Positions 25,937 through 35,800 of a DNA stretch of 64,000 nt are shown here, one piece after another (the stretch's first letter is position 1; the number at the start of each line of letters is the position of its first letter). The DNA is taken from contig CAWIOK010000010.1 in assembly GCA_963837655.1 (NCBI GenBank), positions 1 to 64,000 on the forward strand. Direction: 5' to 3'. Position numbers and translations under genes: made by a program. Source of the DNA: CAVVSD01 sp963837655 (GTDB lineage: Bacteria > Actinomycetota > Thermoleophilia > Solirubrobacterales > Solirubrobacteraceae). The notes below the pieces were generated by a model. It was not told the origin of the DNA and did no database searches. It saw only the letters and a program-made list of their open reading frames with translations.

Positions 25937-26841
25937 CACAGACCTCCGTCCAGCATCGCCACGACCGAGTCCTCCAGCGTCGGCCGCACGACCGTGAAGT
26001 CCTCGGCGCCCACGGAGCGCCGCGCGAGCTCGGCGGCCACGAGCACGACCGATCGCGACTCGCCGCGCACGGAGGCGAAGCGGCCGTCCCAGCGCACCTC
26101 GGCGACTCCCGGCACGCGCTCCAACCCCTCCAGCACAGAAGCCGACGCCGACGAGAACCGCATCGCCACCGGGCCGCCGAACCCCACGAGCTCCGACGGC
26201 GCACCCCACGCGACGACGACCCCGTCGCTCATCACCGCGACGCGGTCGCAGAGCCGCTCCGCCTCGTCCATGTCGTGGGTGACGAGCACGACGGTCGCGC
26301 CCTGATCGCGGGCCTGCTCGACGAGCCCCCACGTCTCGCGCCGCGCGGCCGGATCGAGCCCCTGCGTCAGCTCGTCGAGGAAGACGAGCCGGGGACGGTT
26401 GACCAGCGCGAGCGCCAGGAACAGCCGCTGGCGCTGACCGCCCGACAGCGTCCCGAACGCCTGGCGCAGCATCCCGTCCAGGCCCCACACGGCAGCCAGC
26501 GAACGCCAGTCGACGACGTCCCCGGCCAGCCCCGCGAACAGCCGCAGCGCCTCGCCCACCCGCAGCCGGTCCGGCAGCGCCGACGTCTGCAGCTGCGCAC
26601 CGATCAACGGGCGCAACGCGGAGCGGGACCGCACCGGATCCAACCCGAGCACCCGGACCACGCCACTGTCCGCTGAGCGCAGCCCCTGCACCACCTCGAC
26701 CGTCGTCGTCTTGCCCGCGCCGTTGCGCCCGGCAATCCCGAAGATCTCGCCGTCCGCGACGCTGAAGTCCACGCCACGGAGCACCGGCCGGCCGTCGTAG
26801 TCCTTGCGGAGGTCGGTGACCTCGATCGCTGTGCCGTCCAT
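25936..26841 (-). CDS. ABC transporter ATP-binding protein (DrrA-like)
   Basis: A 301-residue ATPase. The Walker A is GRNGAGKT (about residue 36), the signature is LSGGQRQRL, Walker B is RLVFLDE followed by LTQGLD, and the switch His is in VTHDMDEAE. A C-terminal domain of about 80 residues follows the ATPase core, as in DrrA-type exporters. The D-loop reads ELTQGLDP where ELT or EPT-x-GLDP is normal. The ATG at 26841 is chosen over 26886 because the domain starts immediately. It lies downstream of the response regulator gene, separated by 60 bases, and is coupled to the permease by TGATG. Confidence 0.92.
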   Translation of the reverse strand: MDGTAIEVTDLRKDYDGRPVLRGVDFSVADGEIFGIAGRNGAGKTTTVEVVQGLRSADSGVVRVLGLDPVRSRSALRPLIGAQLQTSALPDRLRVGEALRLFAGLAGDVVDWRSLAAVWGLDGMLRQAFGTLSGGQRQRLFLALALVNRPRLVFLDELTQGLDPAARRETWGLVEQARDQGATVVLVTHDMDEAERLCDRVAVMSDGVVVAWGAPSELVGFGGPVAMRFSSASASVLEGLERVPGVAEVRWDGRFASVRGESRSVVLVAAELARRSVGAEDFTVVRPTLEDSVVAMLDGGL

Positions 26842-26901
26842 GCCCCGAGACACTGCAGCGGGGCGCCGCGCAGCACATCGGCCCACGGGCCCGACCGCAT
26901 C

Positions 26902-27557
26902 TCAGCCCGCGGGCGGAGCCCCCGGCGTCACGACCCCGTGGTCGTAGGCGAAGACGATCGCCGCCGGGCGGTCGCGCACGCCGAGCTTCAGGAAGATCGA
27001 CCCGACGTGCGTCTTGACCGTCGCCCCGGCGACGAACAGCTCAGCAGCGATCTCCGCGTTCGTCGCACCACGCGCCATCAGCCGCAGGACGTCGTGCTCG
27101 CGATCGGTCAGCGCGTCGATCCGCGCCACCTCCCGCGACGCGGGCGCGACGAGCCGCCGGTACTGCGTGAGGACGCGCGGCGTGACGGCGGGGTCGAACC
27201 ACGCAGCGCCGCCGGCAACCGCGCGGGCGGCGGCGATGAGGTCCTCGGCCGAGGAGTCCTTCAGCACGAACCCGGCGGCCCCGGCCTGCAGCGCGGCCCA
27301 GAGCACCTCGTCCTCGCCGAACGTCGTCAGGACGAGCACCGGCACGTCGGGCAGCTGCGCCGTCGCCTCGATGCCGTCCATCCGCGGCATGCGGATGTCC
27401 ATGAGGACGAGATCCAGCCCAACCCGGGCAGCCGCTCCACGGCCTCCGCACCATCGGCACACTCGGCGACGACGTCGAACCCATCCTCCGGCGAGAGGAT
27501 CCGCGCCACGCCGGCCCGGACGATCGCCTGGTCGTCGACGAGGGCGACGCGGATCAC
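26902..27557 (-). pseudogene. NarL/LuxR-type response regulator, interrupted by a frameshift
   Basis: The product would be about 218 residues: a receiver (VIRVALVDDQAIVRAG; phospho-acceptor Asp in LVLMDIRMPRMDG; VLVLTTF; KDSS) and a LuxR helix-turn-helix (LTDREHDVLRLMARG, KTHVGSIFLKLGV). The first 42 codons from GTG 27557 are in one frame, the rest in another; the break lies at about 27421-27430 and the 3n+2 length fits one missing base. The GTG overlaps the stop of the histidine kinase gene by four bases (GTGA). Together with that kinase it very probably regulates the adjacent ABC exporter, an arrangement common for DesKR/LiaRS-like systems. Confidence 0.85.
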
Positions 27558-28663
27558 GCGGGCGCCTCGACCGGGAGCCGGCAGGTCACGCGCCAGCCGC
27601 CGGGCATCGGGCCGGCCACGAGGTCGCCGCCGAGCGCAGTCGCCCGCTCGCGCATCCCGACGAGCCCGTAGCCGGAACCACCGGAGCCAGATGACAGTCG
27701 CCCGGTCGTCTCGGCGTCGAGCAGCAGCTCGTCGCCTGCGCGCGAGACGCCGAGCACCGTCCGCGCCTCCGGCGCATGGCGCGCAGCGTTGGCCAGTGCC
27801 TCCTGTGCGATGCGGTACGCCGCGACGCCGACACTGGGATCGACGGACGACAGGTCCCCGCGCACGCGCAGCTCGACGGCCAGGCCGCCGGCGCAGGCGT
27901 CGTCGACCAAGGTGGAGATGTCGCGCGTCGTCGGCACCGGTGGGGCGACCCCCTCGTCGTCGCGCAGGAACGTCAGCGTCTGGCGCAGCTCGCGCATGCT
28001 CCGCCGTCCCTGCTCCTCGGCCGCCCGGAGCCCCTCCTCGGCGGCATCGGGATCCCGCCGCAGCACGTGCCGGGCCCCGGTCACGTGCAGCATCATCGCC
28101 GCCAGGCCGTGCCCGACGAGGTCGTGGACGTCGCGCGCGATCTCCCGCCGCTGCGCGACGAGCGCCTGCTCGGCGAGCTCCTGGCGCGTCGCGTCCAGCT
28201 GCGCGGCGAGCTGCATCTGTCGCAGCACCGCCCGCGAGACGATCCACGGGAACGCGATCCCGAGCATCCAGACCCCGACGCCGAAGTCCTCGTCCGCGGG
28301 CGCGGTGAGCGAGACGATCACGGGACCGGCGAGCGTCAGGAGGCCGAGCGGCAGGGACAGGCGCAGCGCCGGAACCCACGCACCGACGACGAACGCGAGG
28401 ATCGAGAGCTCGAACAGCAGCGGTTCGAGATGCCCCGGCCGGACGGCGATCACGACGGAGGCGACCACCGTCACCGCGACGGCGACGATGGGCACACGGG
28501 GCACCCAGGCCCAGGCGGCGAACGCGGCGGCGGGGATCGCGGCGAGCACCACGGAGCCCACCGGGGCCGGGTCGACGATCACCGCGACGAGCGCGACGAT
28601 GAGCGCCAGCGGCGGGACGGGGCGCCGGACCTCGTCCTGCACCGGATGGTCCGTCACGGCCAC
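27554..28663 (-). CDS. Membrane sensor histidine kinase (HisKA_3 family)
   Basis: A 369-residue kinase. About four to six hydrophobic helices fill residues 18-155 with very short loops, so sensing is probably within the membrane. The dimerisation domain has REIARDVHDLVGHGLAAM with the phospho-acceptor His, and the ATPase domain has EALANAARHAP and YGLVGMRERA. The second Gly-rich box is unusual (AETTGRLSSGSGGSG in place of DNG-x-G). It starts with GTG at 28663, or possibly the GTG two codons later. It overlaps its response regulator gene by four bases. Divergent from the stress protein gene at 28768, with about 100 bases for promoters. Confidence 0.9.
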   Translation of the reverse strand: MAVTDHPVQDEVRRPVPPLALIVALVAVIVDPAPVGSVVLAAIPAAAFAAWAWVPRVPIVAVAVTVVASVVIAVRPGHLEPLLFELSILAFVVGAWVPALRLSLPLGLLTLAGPVIVSLTAPADEDFGVGVWMLGIAFPWIVSRAVLRQMQLAAQLDATRQELAEQALVAQRREIARDVHDLVGHGLAAMMLHVTGARHVLRRDPDAAEEGLRAAEEQGRRSMRELRQTLTFLRDDEGVAPPVPTTRDISTLVDDACAGGLAVELRVRGDLSSVDPSVGVAAYRIAQEALANAARHAPEARTVLGVSRAGDELLLDAETTGRLSSGSGGSGYGLVGMRERATALGGDLVAGPMPGGWRVTCRLPVEAPA

Positions 28664-28767
28664 GCCCGGACGGTACCCAGCGCCGGCAACCCCGGCATCC
28701 CCCCACGGTCTCTCGAGGTCTGCGTCTCAGGGCGGACTCGGACGCCCCGACCTGCGACCGTGCGTGC

Positions 28768-29700
28768 ATGCGCATCCTCATCGCCTACGACGGCTCCCCC
28801 GCCGGCCAGGGAGTCCTGCACTCGGTTCCCGCCCTGTTCCCCGAGGCGCAGGCGCGCGTGCTCACGGTCTACGAGGGGCCGTTGGAGATGGAGATCGCAC
28901 TGGCCTCCGCGGGTGGCGTGGGCTACGTCGGGCTCGACGACGCCTCCTGGCAGGAGTTCGAGGACACCTCCCAGGGCGAGGCGCTCGCGACCGCGCAGGG
29001 CGCGGCCAAGGGTCTGGCGGACGCCGGTCTGACGGCCGATGCCGAGGTGGCGCGCGCTCGCGGCGAAGCGGGCACGGTCGCCGGCGTCCTGGAGGCGGCA
29101 GAGGCGTGGGACGCCGACGTCATCGCGACCGGCACCCGCGGTCGCGGCGGCCTGAAGCGGGTGCTGCTGGGCTCCACGTCGACCGCGCTGCTGCATCGCG
29201 CGGATCGGCCTGTCCTCGTGGTTCCCGGCGATGCCGCGACCGGCGACGGCCCGGTCCTGGTGGCCTACGACGGGTCCGGCGCCGCACGCGCCGCCGTCGA
29301 GACGACCGCCCGCCTCGTCCCGGGCAGGACGATCGTCGTGCTGAACGTCTGGACCTCGCCCGACTACGCCGTCGGCGTGATGGCGGGGGCCGGGCCACCG
29401 ATCGACATGGCGCCGAAGGTCGAGGGCTGGATGACCGAGCAGTCGGCCGCGTCGGCGAACGAGGGCGTGCAGATCGCCGAGGGCGCCGGGGCGACGGCGC
29501 GTGGTCGCTCCGATCGCATCGCCGGCTCGCTGCACGAGGGGATCCTCGACATCGCCGAGGCCGAGGGCGCTGTCCTGCTCGTGACGGGCTCGCGCGGGCG
29601 CGGCGGCGTCACCTCGGTGCTCCTCGGCTCGGTCTCCGCGGGTCTCGTGCACAGCGCGCAGATCCCGACGATGGTCGTGCCGGACCCCGAACACGACTGA
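28768..29700 (+). CDS. Universal stress protein with two Usp domains
   Basis: A 310-residue cytoplasmic protein made of two Usp domains in tandem (about residues 1-148 and 155-308). Each has an opening beta strand with an Asp (ILIAYDGSPA, VLVAYDGSGA) and the ATP-binding glycine pattern G-x2-G-x9-G-[ST] (GTRGRGGLKRVLLGS and GSRGRGGVTSVLLGS), so both are predicted to bind nucleotide. Tandem Usp proteins in actinobacteria respond to hypoxia, starvation or redox stress. The next gene, a PAS-GAF kinase, starts 49 bases after it and may be coexpressed. Confidence 0.93.
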   Translation: MRILIAYDGSPAGQGVLHSVPALFPEAQARVLTVYEGPLEMEIALASAGGVGYVGLDDASWQEFEDTSQGEALATAQGAAKGLADAGLTADAEVARARGEAGTVAGVLEAAEAWDADVIATGTRGRGGLKRVLLGSTSTALLHRADRPVLVVPGDAATGDGPVLVAYDGSGAARAAVETTARLVPGRTIVVLNVWTSPDYAVGVMAGAGPPIDMAPKVEGWMTEQSAASANEGVQIAEGAGATARGRSDRIAGSLHEGILDIAEAEGAVLLVTGSRGRGGVTSVLLGSVSAGLVHSAQIPTMVVPDPEHD

Positions 29701-29749
29701 CGCGCCGCGCTTGCCGCGGCCCACCGTTTCCAAGATCCTCCCAGCGCAC

Positions 29750-31312
29750 ATGGAGGAGGAGCCCGAGACCGAGGAGTTCGTCGTCGGTGATTCGTTCGCG
29801 CGGATCCTGACCGAGACGACCCAGTCGCTGGTCTGCGTCTACGACCGCGACGGTCGGATCCTGCTCTTCAACGAGGCGTGCGAGCGCGCGACGGGGTTCA
29901 CGCGCGACGAGGTCATCGGCCGCAACGCGCGCGACGTGGTCATCCCGCCCGAGGAGCGCGACGCGTTCGGGGAGTTCCTGGCCTACGTCTGGTCGGCTCG
30001 GACGTCCAGCCCGCAGGTCGGGCACTGGATGGCGAAGGACGGCGGGCGGCGGCTCATCGCCTGGTCCAACCGGCCGATGGTCGGCGACGACGGTGTCCAG
30101 CAGGCGCTCGTCACGACGGGGATCGACCTGACCGACCGGGCCCCGCGGCACGAGTCGGGCGAGCGCGCGCTGCCCGTCGAGCCGGGTGCGAAGCTTGCCG
30201 AGATCAGCCGGCTGGCGGCCGAACAGCGCTCGCTGCGTCGCGTCGCGACGCTCGTCGCCTCCGAGGTCACGCCCGAGCGGGTCTTCATGGCCGTCTCGGA
30301 GGAGTGCGCGCGGGTCCTGGAGGTCAACGCGTCGGTCGTCGTGCGCTACGAGGGCGACGGCTCGGCGACGATCGTCGGGCGCCACAATCGCGACGGCATC
30401 GACGTGTTTCAGCTCGGCGCGGTGCTGTCGGCCGAGATCCACTCCGCGCTCGGGCGGGTTCGGGAGTTCGAGACACCCGCGCGCGTGGACGACTGGGGCG
30501 TGCTGTCCGGGCAGACGGCGGAGGCGATGTTCCGCGGTGGGTACCGCTCGACGGCGGCCGCGCCGATCGTCGTCCTGGGGATGTTGTGGGGGGCGGTGGC
30601 GATCGGCAGCGAGGACCCGCTGCCGCCCGAGACCGAGAACCGGCTCGGCGCGTTCTGCGAGCTGGTGTCCCTGGCCGTCGCCAGCGCGCAGGCGCGCGAG
30701 GACCTCATCGCGTCGCGCGCACGTCTGGTGATGGTGGGCGACGAGCAGCGGCGGCGCCTGGAGCGCAACCTCCACGACGGCGCGCAGCAGAGCCTGGTGT
30801 CGGTTGCGTTGAAGCTGCGTCTCGCGCGCGCGCGCCAGGGGAACGACCCGGAAGCGGCGACGCTGCTGCTCGAGGACGCGATGCGCGAGCTGGACACCGG
30901 TCTGGAGGAGCTGCGCGAGATCGCCCGGGGTATCCACCCGGCGATCCTGAGCGAGCGTGGGTTGCGCCCTGCGCTGGAGGCGCTGACCGAGCGGCTCCTG
31001 CTGCCGGTGCAGATCGACATCCCCGACGAGCGGCTGCCGCATCACAGCGAGGCGACGGCGTACTACATCGTGTCCGAGGCGCTGACGAACGTCACGCGGC
31101 ACTCGGCGGCCACCAGCGTGCACGTCTCGGTGCGTCGCGACGGCGGGATGCTGCGCTGCGAGGTGTCCGACGACGGTCGCGGGGGGGCGGATCCGAACAG
31201 CGGCACCGGGATCCTCGGGCTCCGTGACCGCGCTGAGGCCGCCGGCGGGACGCTGACCGTCGTGAGCCCGCCGGGGCGCGGAACGGTCGTCGCAGCAGCC
31301 GTACCGCTCTGA
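29750..31312 (+). CDS. PAS-GAF sensor histidine kinase (HisKA_3 family)
   Basis: A 520-residue soluble kinase with a PAS domain (about residues 20-140, LVCVYDRDGRILLFNEA), a GAF domain (about 165-320) and a HisKA_3/HATPase module with LHDGAQQSLV (phospho-acceptor His), EALTNVTRHS and DDGRGG. The helix before the GAF domain (AAEQRSLRRVATLVASEV) matches the linker repeated four times in the kinase at 11784-14424, so the two share ancestry. ATG 29750 is preferred over TTG 29711. No response regulator gene is adjacent, so it is an orphan unless it talks to the regulators near 15 kb. It is intact, unlike its relative. Confidence 0.88.
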   Translation: MEEEPETEEFVVGDSFARILTETTQSLVCVYDRDGRILLFNEACERATGFTRDEVIGRNARDVVIPPEERDAFGEFLAYVWSARTSSPQVGHWMAKDGGRRLIAWSNRPMVGDDGVQQALVTTGIDLTDRAPRHESGERALPVEPGAKLAEISRLAAEQRSLRRVATLVASEVTPERVFMAVSEECARVLEVNASVVVRYEGDGSATIVGRHNRDGIDVFQLGAVLSAEIHSALGRVREFETPARVDDWGVLSGQTAEAMFRGGYRSTAAAPIVVLGMLWGAVAIGSEDPLPPETENRLGAFCELVSLAVASAQAREDLIASRARLVMVGDEQRRRLERNLHDGAQQSLVSVALKLRLARARQGNDPEAATLLLEDAMRELDTGLEELREIARGIHPAILSERGLRPALEALTERLLLPVQIDIPDERLPHHSEATAYYIVSEALTNVTRHSAATSVHVSVRRDGGMLRCEVSDDGRGGADPNSGTGILGLRDRAEAAGGTLTVVSPPGRGTVVAAAVPL

Positions 31313-31370
31313 CACACACTTGTCACATTGCGCGCGCCCCGTGCAACGTGCCGCCTGGGACCGTCCTCCC

Positions 31371-31551
31371 ATGCACCCCACCACGCGTCACCACAGCGCC
31401 GAGCGGGCCTTCCGCCAGCTGATCACCGACGGCGAGTTCGCCGAGCCCGACGACGTCGAGTACACCGAGCGATCGGTCGTCTTCCTGTGGCACGCCACGA
31501 AGCTCAGCGGTCGTCGTCGACCTCGACGAGCCGCTGGCCGATGCCGCCTGA
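31371..31551 (+). pseudogene. Small conserved-looking protein, frameshifted near its end
   Basis: The first 45 codons (AERAFRQLITDGEFAEPDDV, then SVVFLWHATKL) are in one frame. The next frame then gives AVVVDLDEPLADAA and a stop, which completes a plausible small alpha/beta protein of about 59 residues. The frame change is at about 31506 and the 181-base length fits one added base. I recall similar short proteins from related actinobacteria with the pattern VVFLW-x-KLAVVVDLDE but know no function. Without the repair, the frame runs on through unrelated sequence. Confidence 0.5.
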
Positions 31552-31552
31552 C

Positions 31553-31699
31553 TCAGGCGGCGGCCTGGAGCAGGCTCCGGTCCAGCGCGCGCACCGAGGG
31601 CACGCCGAGCAGCATGAGGATCGTGCGCAGCTCCTCGCGGAGCAGCGCGTGCATGCGCTCGACGCCCTCCTGGCCGCCCGCGGCGACGCGGCCCGGCCC
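31553..31699 (-). pseudogene. C-terminal remnant of an FMN-dependent alpha-hydroxy acid dehydrogenase
   Basis: Read on the minus strand, 48 codons encode AAGGQEGVERMHALLREEL, then LMLLGVPSVRALDRSLL and a stop. This is the last helix region of the lactate/glycolate oxidase family (AAGGQEGVE-x-LREEL-x-LLG is highly typical). An in-frame TAA at 31700-31702 blocks anything upstream and no flavin-binding core is present, so only the tail of the gene remains. It begins one base after the stop of the small protein gene on the other strand. Confidence 0.72.
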
Positions 31700-31778
31700 T
31701 TACCTGCGCGGTCATCGACCCGCGCGCCCCGGGCGGCGATCGTCTCCGGTGTCACCAGGAACGACGACCGAGGAGCCC

Positions 31779-32102
31779 ATGTCCGCCTACGCCATCGCCC
31801 ACCTGCGCGCCGTCGAAGTCGGCCCCGAGATCGTCGAGTACCTGGATCGCATCGATGCGACGCTCGAGCCCTTCGGTGGCCGCTTCATCGTCCACGGCGC
31901 GGTGCCGGAGGTCCGCGAGGATGCGTTCCCGGGGACGATCGTCGTCATCGAGTTCCCCGACCGCGCGGCTGCGACGGCGTGGTACGAGTCCCCGGCCTAC
32001 CAGGCGATCCTGCCGCTGCGGACCGAGAACTCCGACGGGACCGCCTTCATCATCGACGGGGTCGAGCCCGGACACCGCGCGCCGGACGTGCTCGCGGTGT
32101 AG
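31779..32102 (+). CDS. DUF1330 family protein
   Basis: A 107-residue small ferredoxin-like-fold protein. It has the DUF1330 hallmarks: an opening strand AYAIAHLRAVE, GGRFIVHG in the middle, VVIEFPDRAAATAWYESPAYQ and a C-terminal strand AFIIDGV. Members form dimers and are of unknown biochemical role, often beside catabolic genes. AGGAG lies three bases before the ATG. It follows the remnant region and is 50 bases before the DUF429 gene. Confidence 0.85.
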   Translation: MSAYAIAHLRAVEVGPEIVEYLDRIDATLEPFGGRFIVHGAVPEVREDAFPGTIVVIEFPDRAAATAWYESPAYQAILPLRTENSDGTAFIIDGVEPGHRAPDVLAV

Positions 32103-32152
32103 GCGAGCCGCTCGGCTGTCAGATCCGCCCGTACGCCCGCGACCATGGTGGT

Positions 32153-32827
32153 GTGACCGCGCAGCGCACCGTCCTCGGCATCGACTGGGCCCGGCCGCGA
32201 TGGGTCGCCGTCGTCCTGGCGCCCGGCGCCCGCCCGCGGGTGCTCGCCGACCGCGATCTGGCCGTGCTCGTCGGCGCCGTCCCGGACGCGGCCTGCGTCG
32301 GCGTCGACATGCCGATCGGGCTGCCCGAGGCCGGACCACGCGCGGCGGACGCCGAGGCGCGGGCGTTCGTCGGCGCGCGGCGCAACAGCGTCTTCATGAC
32401 GCCGCCCGCCGCGGTGCTCGCGGCAGGGACCTACGCAGAGGCCAACGCACTCGCCGCCGCGCGCGCGGAGAAGGGGATATCGCAGCAGGCGTGGGGCCTG
32501 CGCGCGAACATCGCGGTCGTCGCGGGGGTCGCCGACGCGGACCGGCGGCTCATCGAGGTGCACCCGGAGGTGTCGTTCGTCGCGCTCGCGGGCGGTCACA
32601 TGCGCGCCGCGAAGACGACGTGGAACGGGCAGATGGACCGCCGCGCCGCCCTCGCACGTGCAGGGATCGTCCTTCCCGACGACCTCGGCGACGCCGGCGT
32701 GGTGCCCGTGGCCGACGTGCTCGACGCGGCGGCGGTCGCGTGGAGCGCCCGGCGCTTCGCCGCCGGGGACGCGCGATCGTTCCCCGCGGCGGCATCGCAC
32801 GGTGACCGCCAGGTGATCTGGTACTGA
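32153..32827 (+). CDS. DUF429 family protein (predicted RNase H-like fold)
   Basis: A 224-residue protein beginning TVLGIDWARPRWVAV and containing CVGVDMPIGLPEAGPRAAD, RRNSVFMTPP and LIEVHPEVSF, the acidic and polar motifs of the DUF429 family, which is predicted to be a nuclease with an RNase H-like fold. The acidic residues of the first two motifs are present. The GTG at 32153 starts the family pattern. It is nine bases upstream of recC, so it may be coexpressed with the DNA repair operon; a direct role in repair is inference only. Confidence 0.85.
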   Translation: MTAQRTVLGIDWARPRWVAVVLAPGARPRVLADRDLAVLVGAVPDAACVGVDMPIGLPEAGPRAADAEARAFVGARRNSVFMTPPAAVLAAGTYAEANALAAARAEKGISQQAWGLRANIAVVAGVADADRRLIEVHPEVSFVALAGGHMRAAKTTWNGQMDRRAALARAGIVLPDDLGDAGVVPVADVLDAAAVAWSARRFAAGDARSFPAAASHGDRQVIWY

Positions 32828-32835
32828 CCACGACG

Positions 32836-35800
32836 ATGCTGCACGTCCACAGAGCAGAGCGAGCCGACGGCCTGGTCGAGGCGCTGCGCGACCTGCTCGC
32901 ACAGCCGCCCGACGACCCGTTCGCGCCGGAGGTCGTCGCCGTGCCCACGCGCGGGATGGAGCGCTGGCTGTCGCAGCGGATGTCGGACCGTCTGGGCGCG
33001 TCGGCTGGGCATGCCGACGGCGTGTGCGCCAACGTCGAGTTCCCCTCGCCGCGCCGGCTCGTCGGCGACGCCGTCGCGATCGCGTCCGGGATCGACGCGG
33101 ACACCGACCCGTGGCTGCCCGAGCGCGCGGTCTGGCCGCTGCTGGAGGTGGTCGAGGAGCAGCTCGCGGCGCCGTGGCTGGCCACGCTCTCCCACCACCT
33201 CGGCGGTCCGGGTCCGAACGCCGACCCGGTGCGGCGCGCGCGGCGCCTGGCGACGCTGCGCCACCTCGCCGAGCTCTTCGACCGCTACGCCCTGCACCGC
33301 CCGGAGATGGTCCGCGCGTGGGCGGCCGGCGCCGACGACGATGGCGCGGGCGGCGTGCTGCACCCGGCGCAGCGCTGGCAGCCCGAGCTGTGGCGGCGAC
33401 TGCGTGCGCGGATCGCGGTGCCCGACATCGCCGCCCGCGTCGACGGCGCATGTGTCCGGCTGCGGGAGCACCCCGAGCTGCTCGATCTCCCGCCCCGCCT
33501 CGGCATCTTCGGCCTCACCCGGCTGCCCGCGGGGCACCTGCAGGTCCTGCGCGCGATCGCCGACGGCCGCGACGTGCACCTGTTCCTGCTGCACCCGTCG
33601 CCGGGGCTGTGGGAGCGGATCGCCCGCGCGGAGCACCCGCCGATCGTGCGGCGCGACCGCGACCCGACCGCCGACCTGCCGGTGAGCCGTCTGCTGGCGT
33701 CCTGGGGCGGCGACGCACGCGAGATGCAGCTCGTCCTCGGAGCCGCCGAGCGCGTCGACCACCACCACCCGGTCGCCGACGCGGGCGCCACGCTGCTCGC
33801 GCGCATCCAGGCCGACGTGCACGCCGACCGTGAGCCACCCGGCCCGCCGCTGCCGCGCAAGGCCGACGAGCGCCCGCTCGTGGACGCCGCCGACCGCAGC
33901 ATCCAGGTGCACGCGTGCCACGGCCGCGCGCGGCAGGTCGAGGTGCTGCGCGACGCGATCCTGCACCTCCTCGAGGACGACCCGACGCTCGAGCCCCGCG
34001 ACGTCATCGTGATGTGCCCGGACATCGAGACGTTCGCCTCGCTCATCCAGGCGACGTTCGGCGCCGGTGAGGTGGCCGCCGAGGACGACGAGGCGGACGC
34101 GCTGCCCGACGACGTCCGCCCGCCTGACCTGCGCGTGCGGCTCGCGGACCGCGCGCTGCGCCAGACGAACCCGGTGCTCGGCGTCGTCGCCCGGCTCGTC
34201 GAGCTCGCCGGCGAGCGCGTCACGGCGTCGCAGGTGCTCGACCTCATCGACCGCGAGCCCGTCCGCCGGCGCTTCGACCTCGACGACGACGATGTCGCGC
34301 GGATCGAGAGCTGGGTGTCCGAGAGCGGGATCCGCTGGGGGCTCGACGCCGAGCACCGGGCGCCGTTCAAGCTCGACGTGCTGCCCGCGGGCACCTGGAG
34401 CGCCGGGCTGGATCGGGTGCTCGTCGGCGTGGCGATGACCGAGGAGCGCCAGCGGCTGTTCGAAGGGGTGCTCCCGCTCGACGACGTCGACTCGAGCGAC
34501 ATCGAGCTCGCGGGGCGCTTCGCCGAGCTCGTCGACCGGTTGGGCGCGGCACTCGACACGCTGGGCACGGCGGGGAGGATCGACGCCTGGCTGGCGGGCA
34601 TCGCCGGGGCCGTCGACGCGCTGACGGCGACCGGCCGGCGCGACGCCTGGCAGCGCGCGGAGCTCGACCGCATCCTGGCTGACGTTGCCCGCGAGGCGGA
34701 CGCGAGCCCTGCCGAGCTCGCGCTGCCCGAGGTCCGCGCGCTGCTGGCCGAGCGGCTGCAGGGGCGCCCGACGCGCGCGAACTTCCGCACCGGGCACCTG
34801 ACGATCTGCACGCTCATGCCGATGCGGTCGGTGCCGCACCGCGTCGTCTGCCTGCTCGGGATGGACGAGGGCGTGTTCCCGCGCAAGTCCCCGCGCGACG
34901 GGGACGACCTCATGCTCCGCGCCCCGCACGTCGGGGACCGCGACCCACGCAGCGAGGACCGCCAGCTCCTGCTCGATGCCGTGCTGTCGGCCACCGACCG
35001 GCTCGTGATCACCTACACCGGCAACGACGAGCGCACGAACGCACAGCGCCCGCCCGCGGTGCCGGTCAACGAGCTGCTCGACGTCGTCGACCGCACGGTC
35101 CGCACGGACGGCGACGGTGGCGCCCGCGACTGCGTGGTCGTGCGTCATCCGCTGCAGCCGTTCGACACCCGCAACTTCCTCCCCGGAGCCCTCGTCGGCG
35201 ACCGGACGTGGAGCTTCGACCCCGTGACGCTGCAGGGCGCGCGTGCGCTGGAGGCCGAGCGCGATCCGGCGGCCGAGTTCCTGCCCGGCCCGCTGCCGCC
35301 GCGCCCGCCCGGGCTGGTCGAGCTCAACGACCTCGTCCGTTTCGTCGAGCGGCCGGCCCGGGCCTTCCTGCGCCAGCGGCTGGACATCAGCGTCGCTGAC
35401 TACAGCGACGAGGTCGCCGACGCGTTGAGCGTCGAGCTCGACGGGCTGGGGGAGTGGGGCGTCGGCAACCGGATCGTCGAGGGGCTGCTCGCTGGCGCCT
35501 CGATCGAGGACTGCGAGCGGGCCGAGGTCGCGCGCGGCGCGCTGCCGCCGGGCCGCCTGGCGCTGCCCGTCATCGCGCGGGTGCGGCCGGTTGCGCTGGA
35601 GATCGCGAACGCCGCCCGCGAGGTCCTCGGCGGGGACGTGCAGCCCGGCTCCGTCGACGGGCGCGTCGCGCTGGACGGCGGCCGAGGCCTGGGCGGGACG
35701 GTCGCCGGCGTCTGCGGCGACATGCTGCGGACGGTGACCTACTCGCGGGTGAGTGCGCGCCACCGGCTGGCGGTCTGGGTGCGGCTGCTCGCGCTCACCG

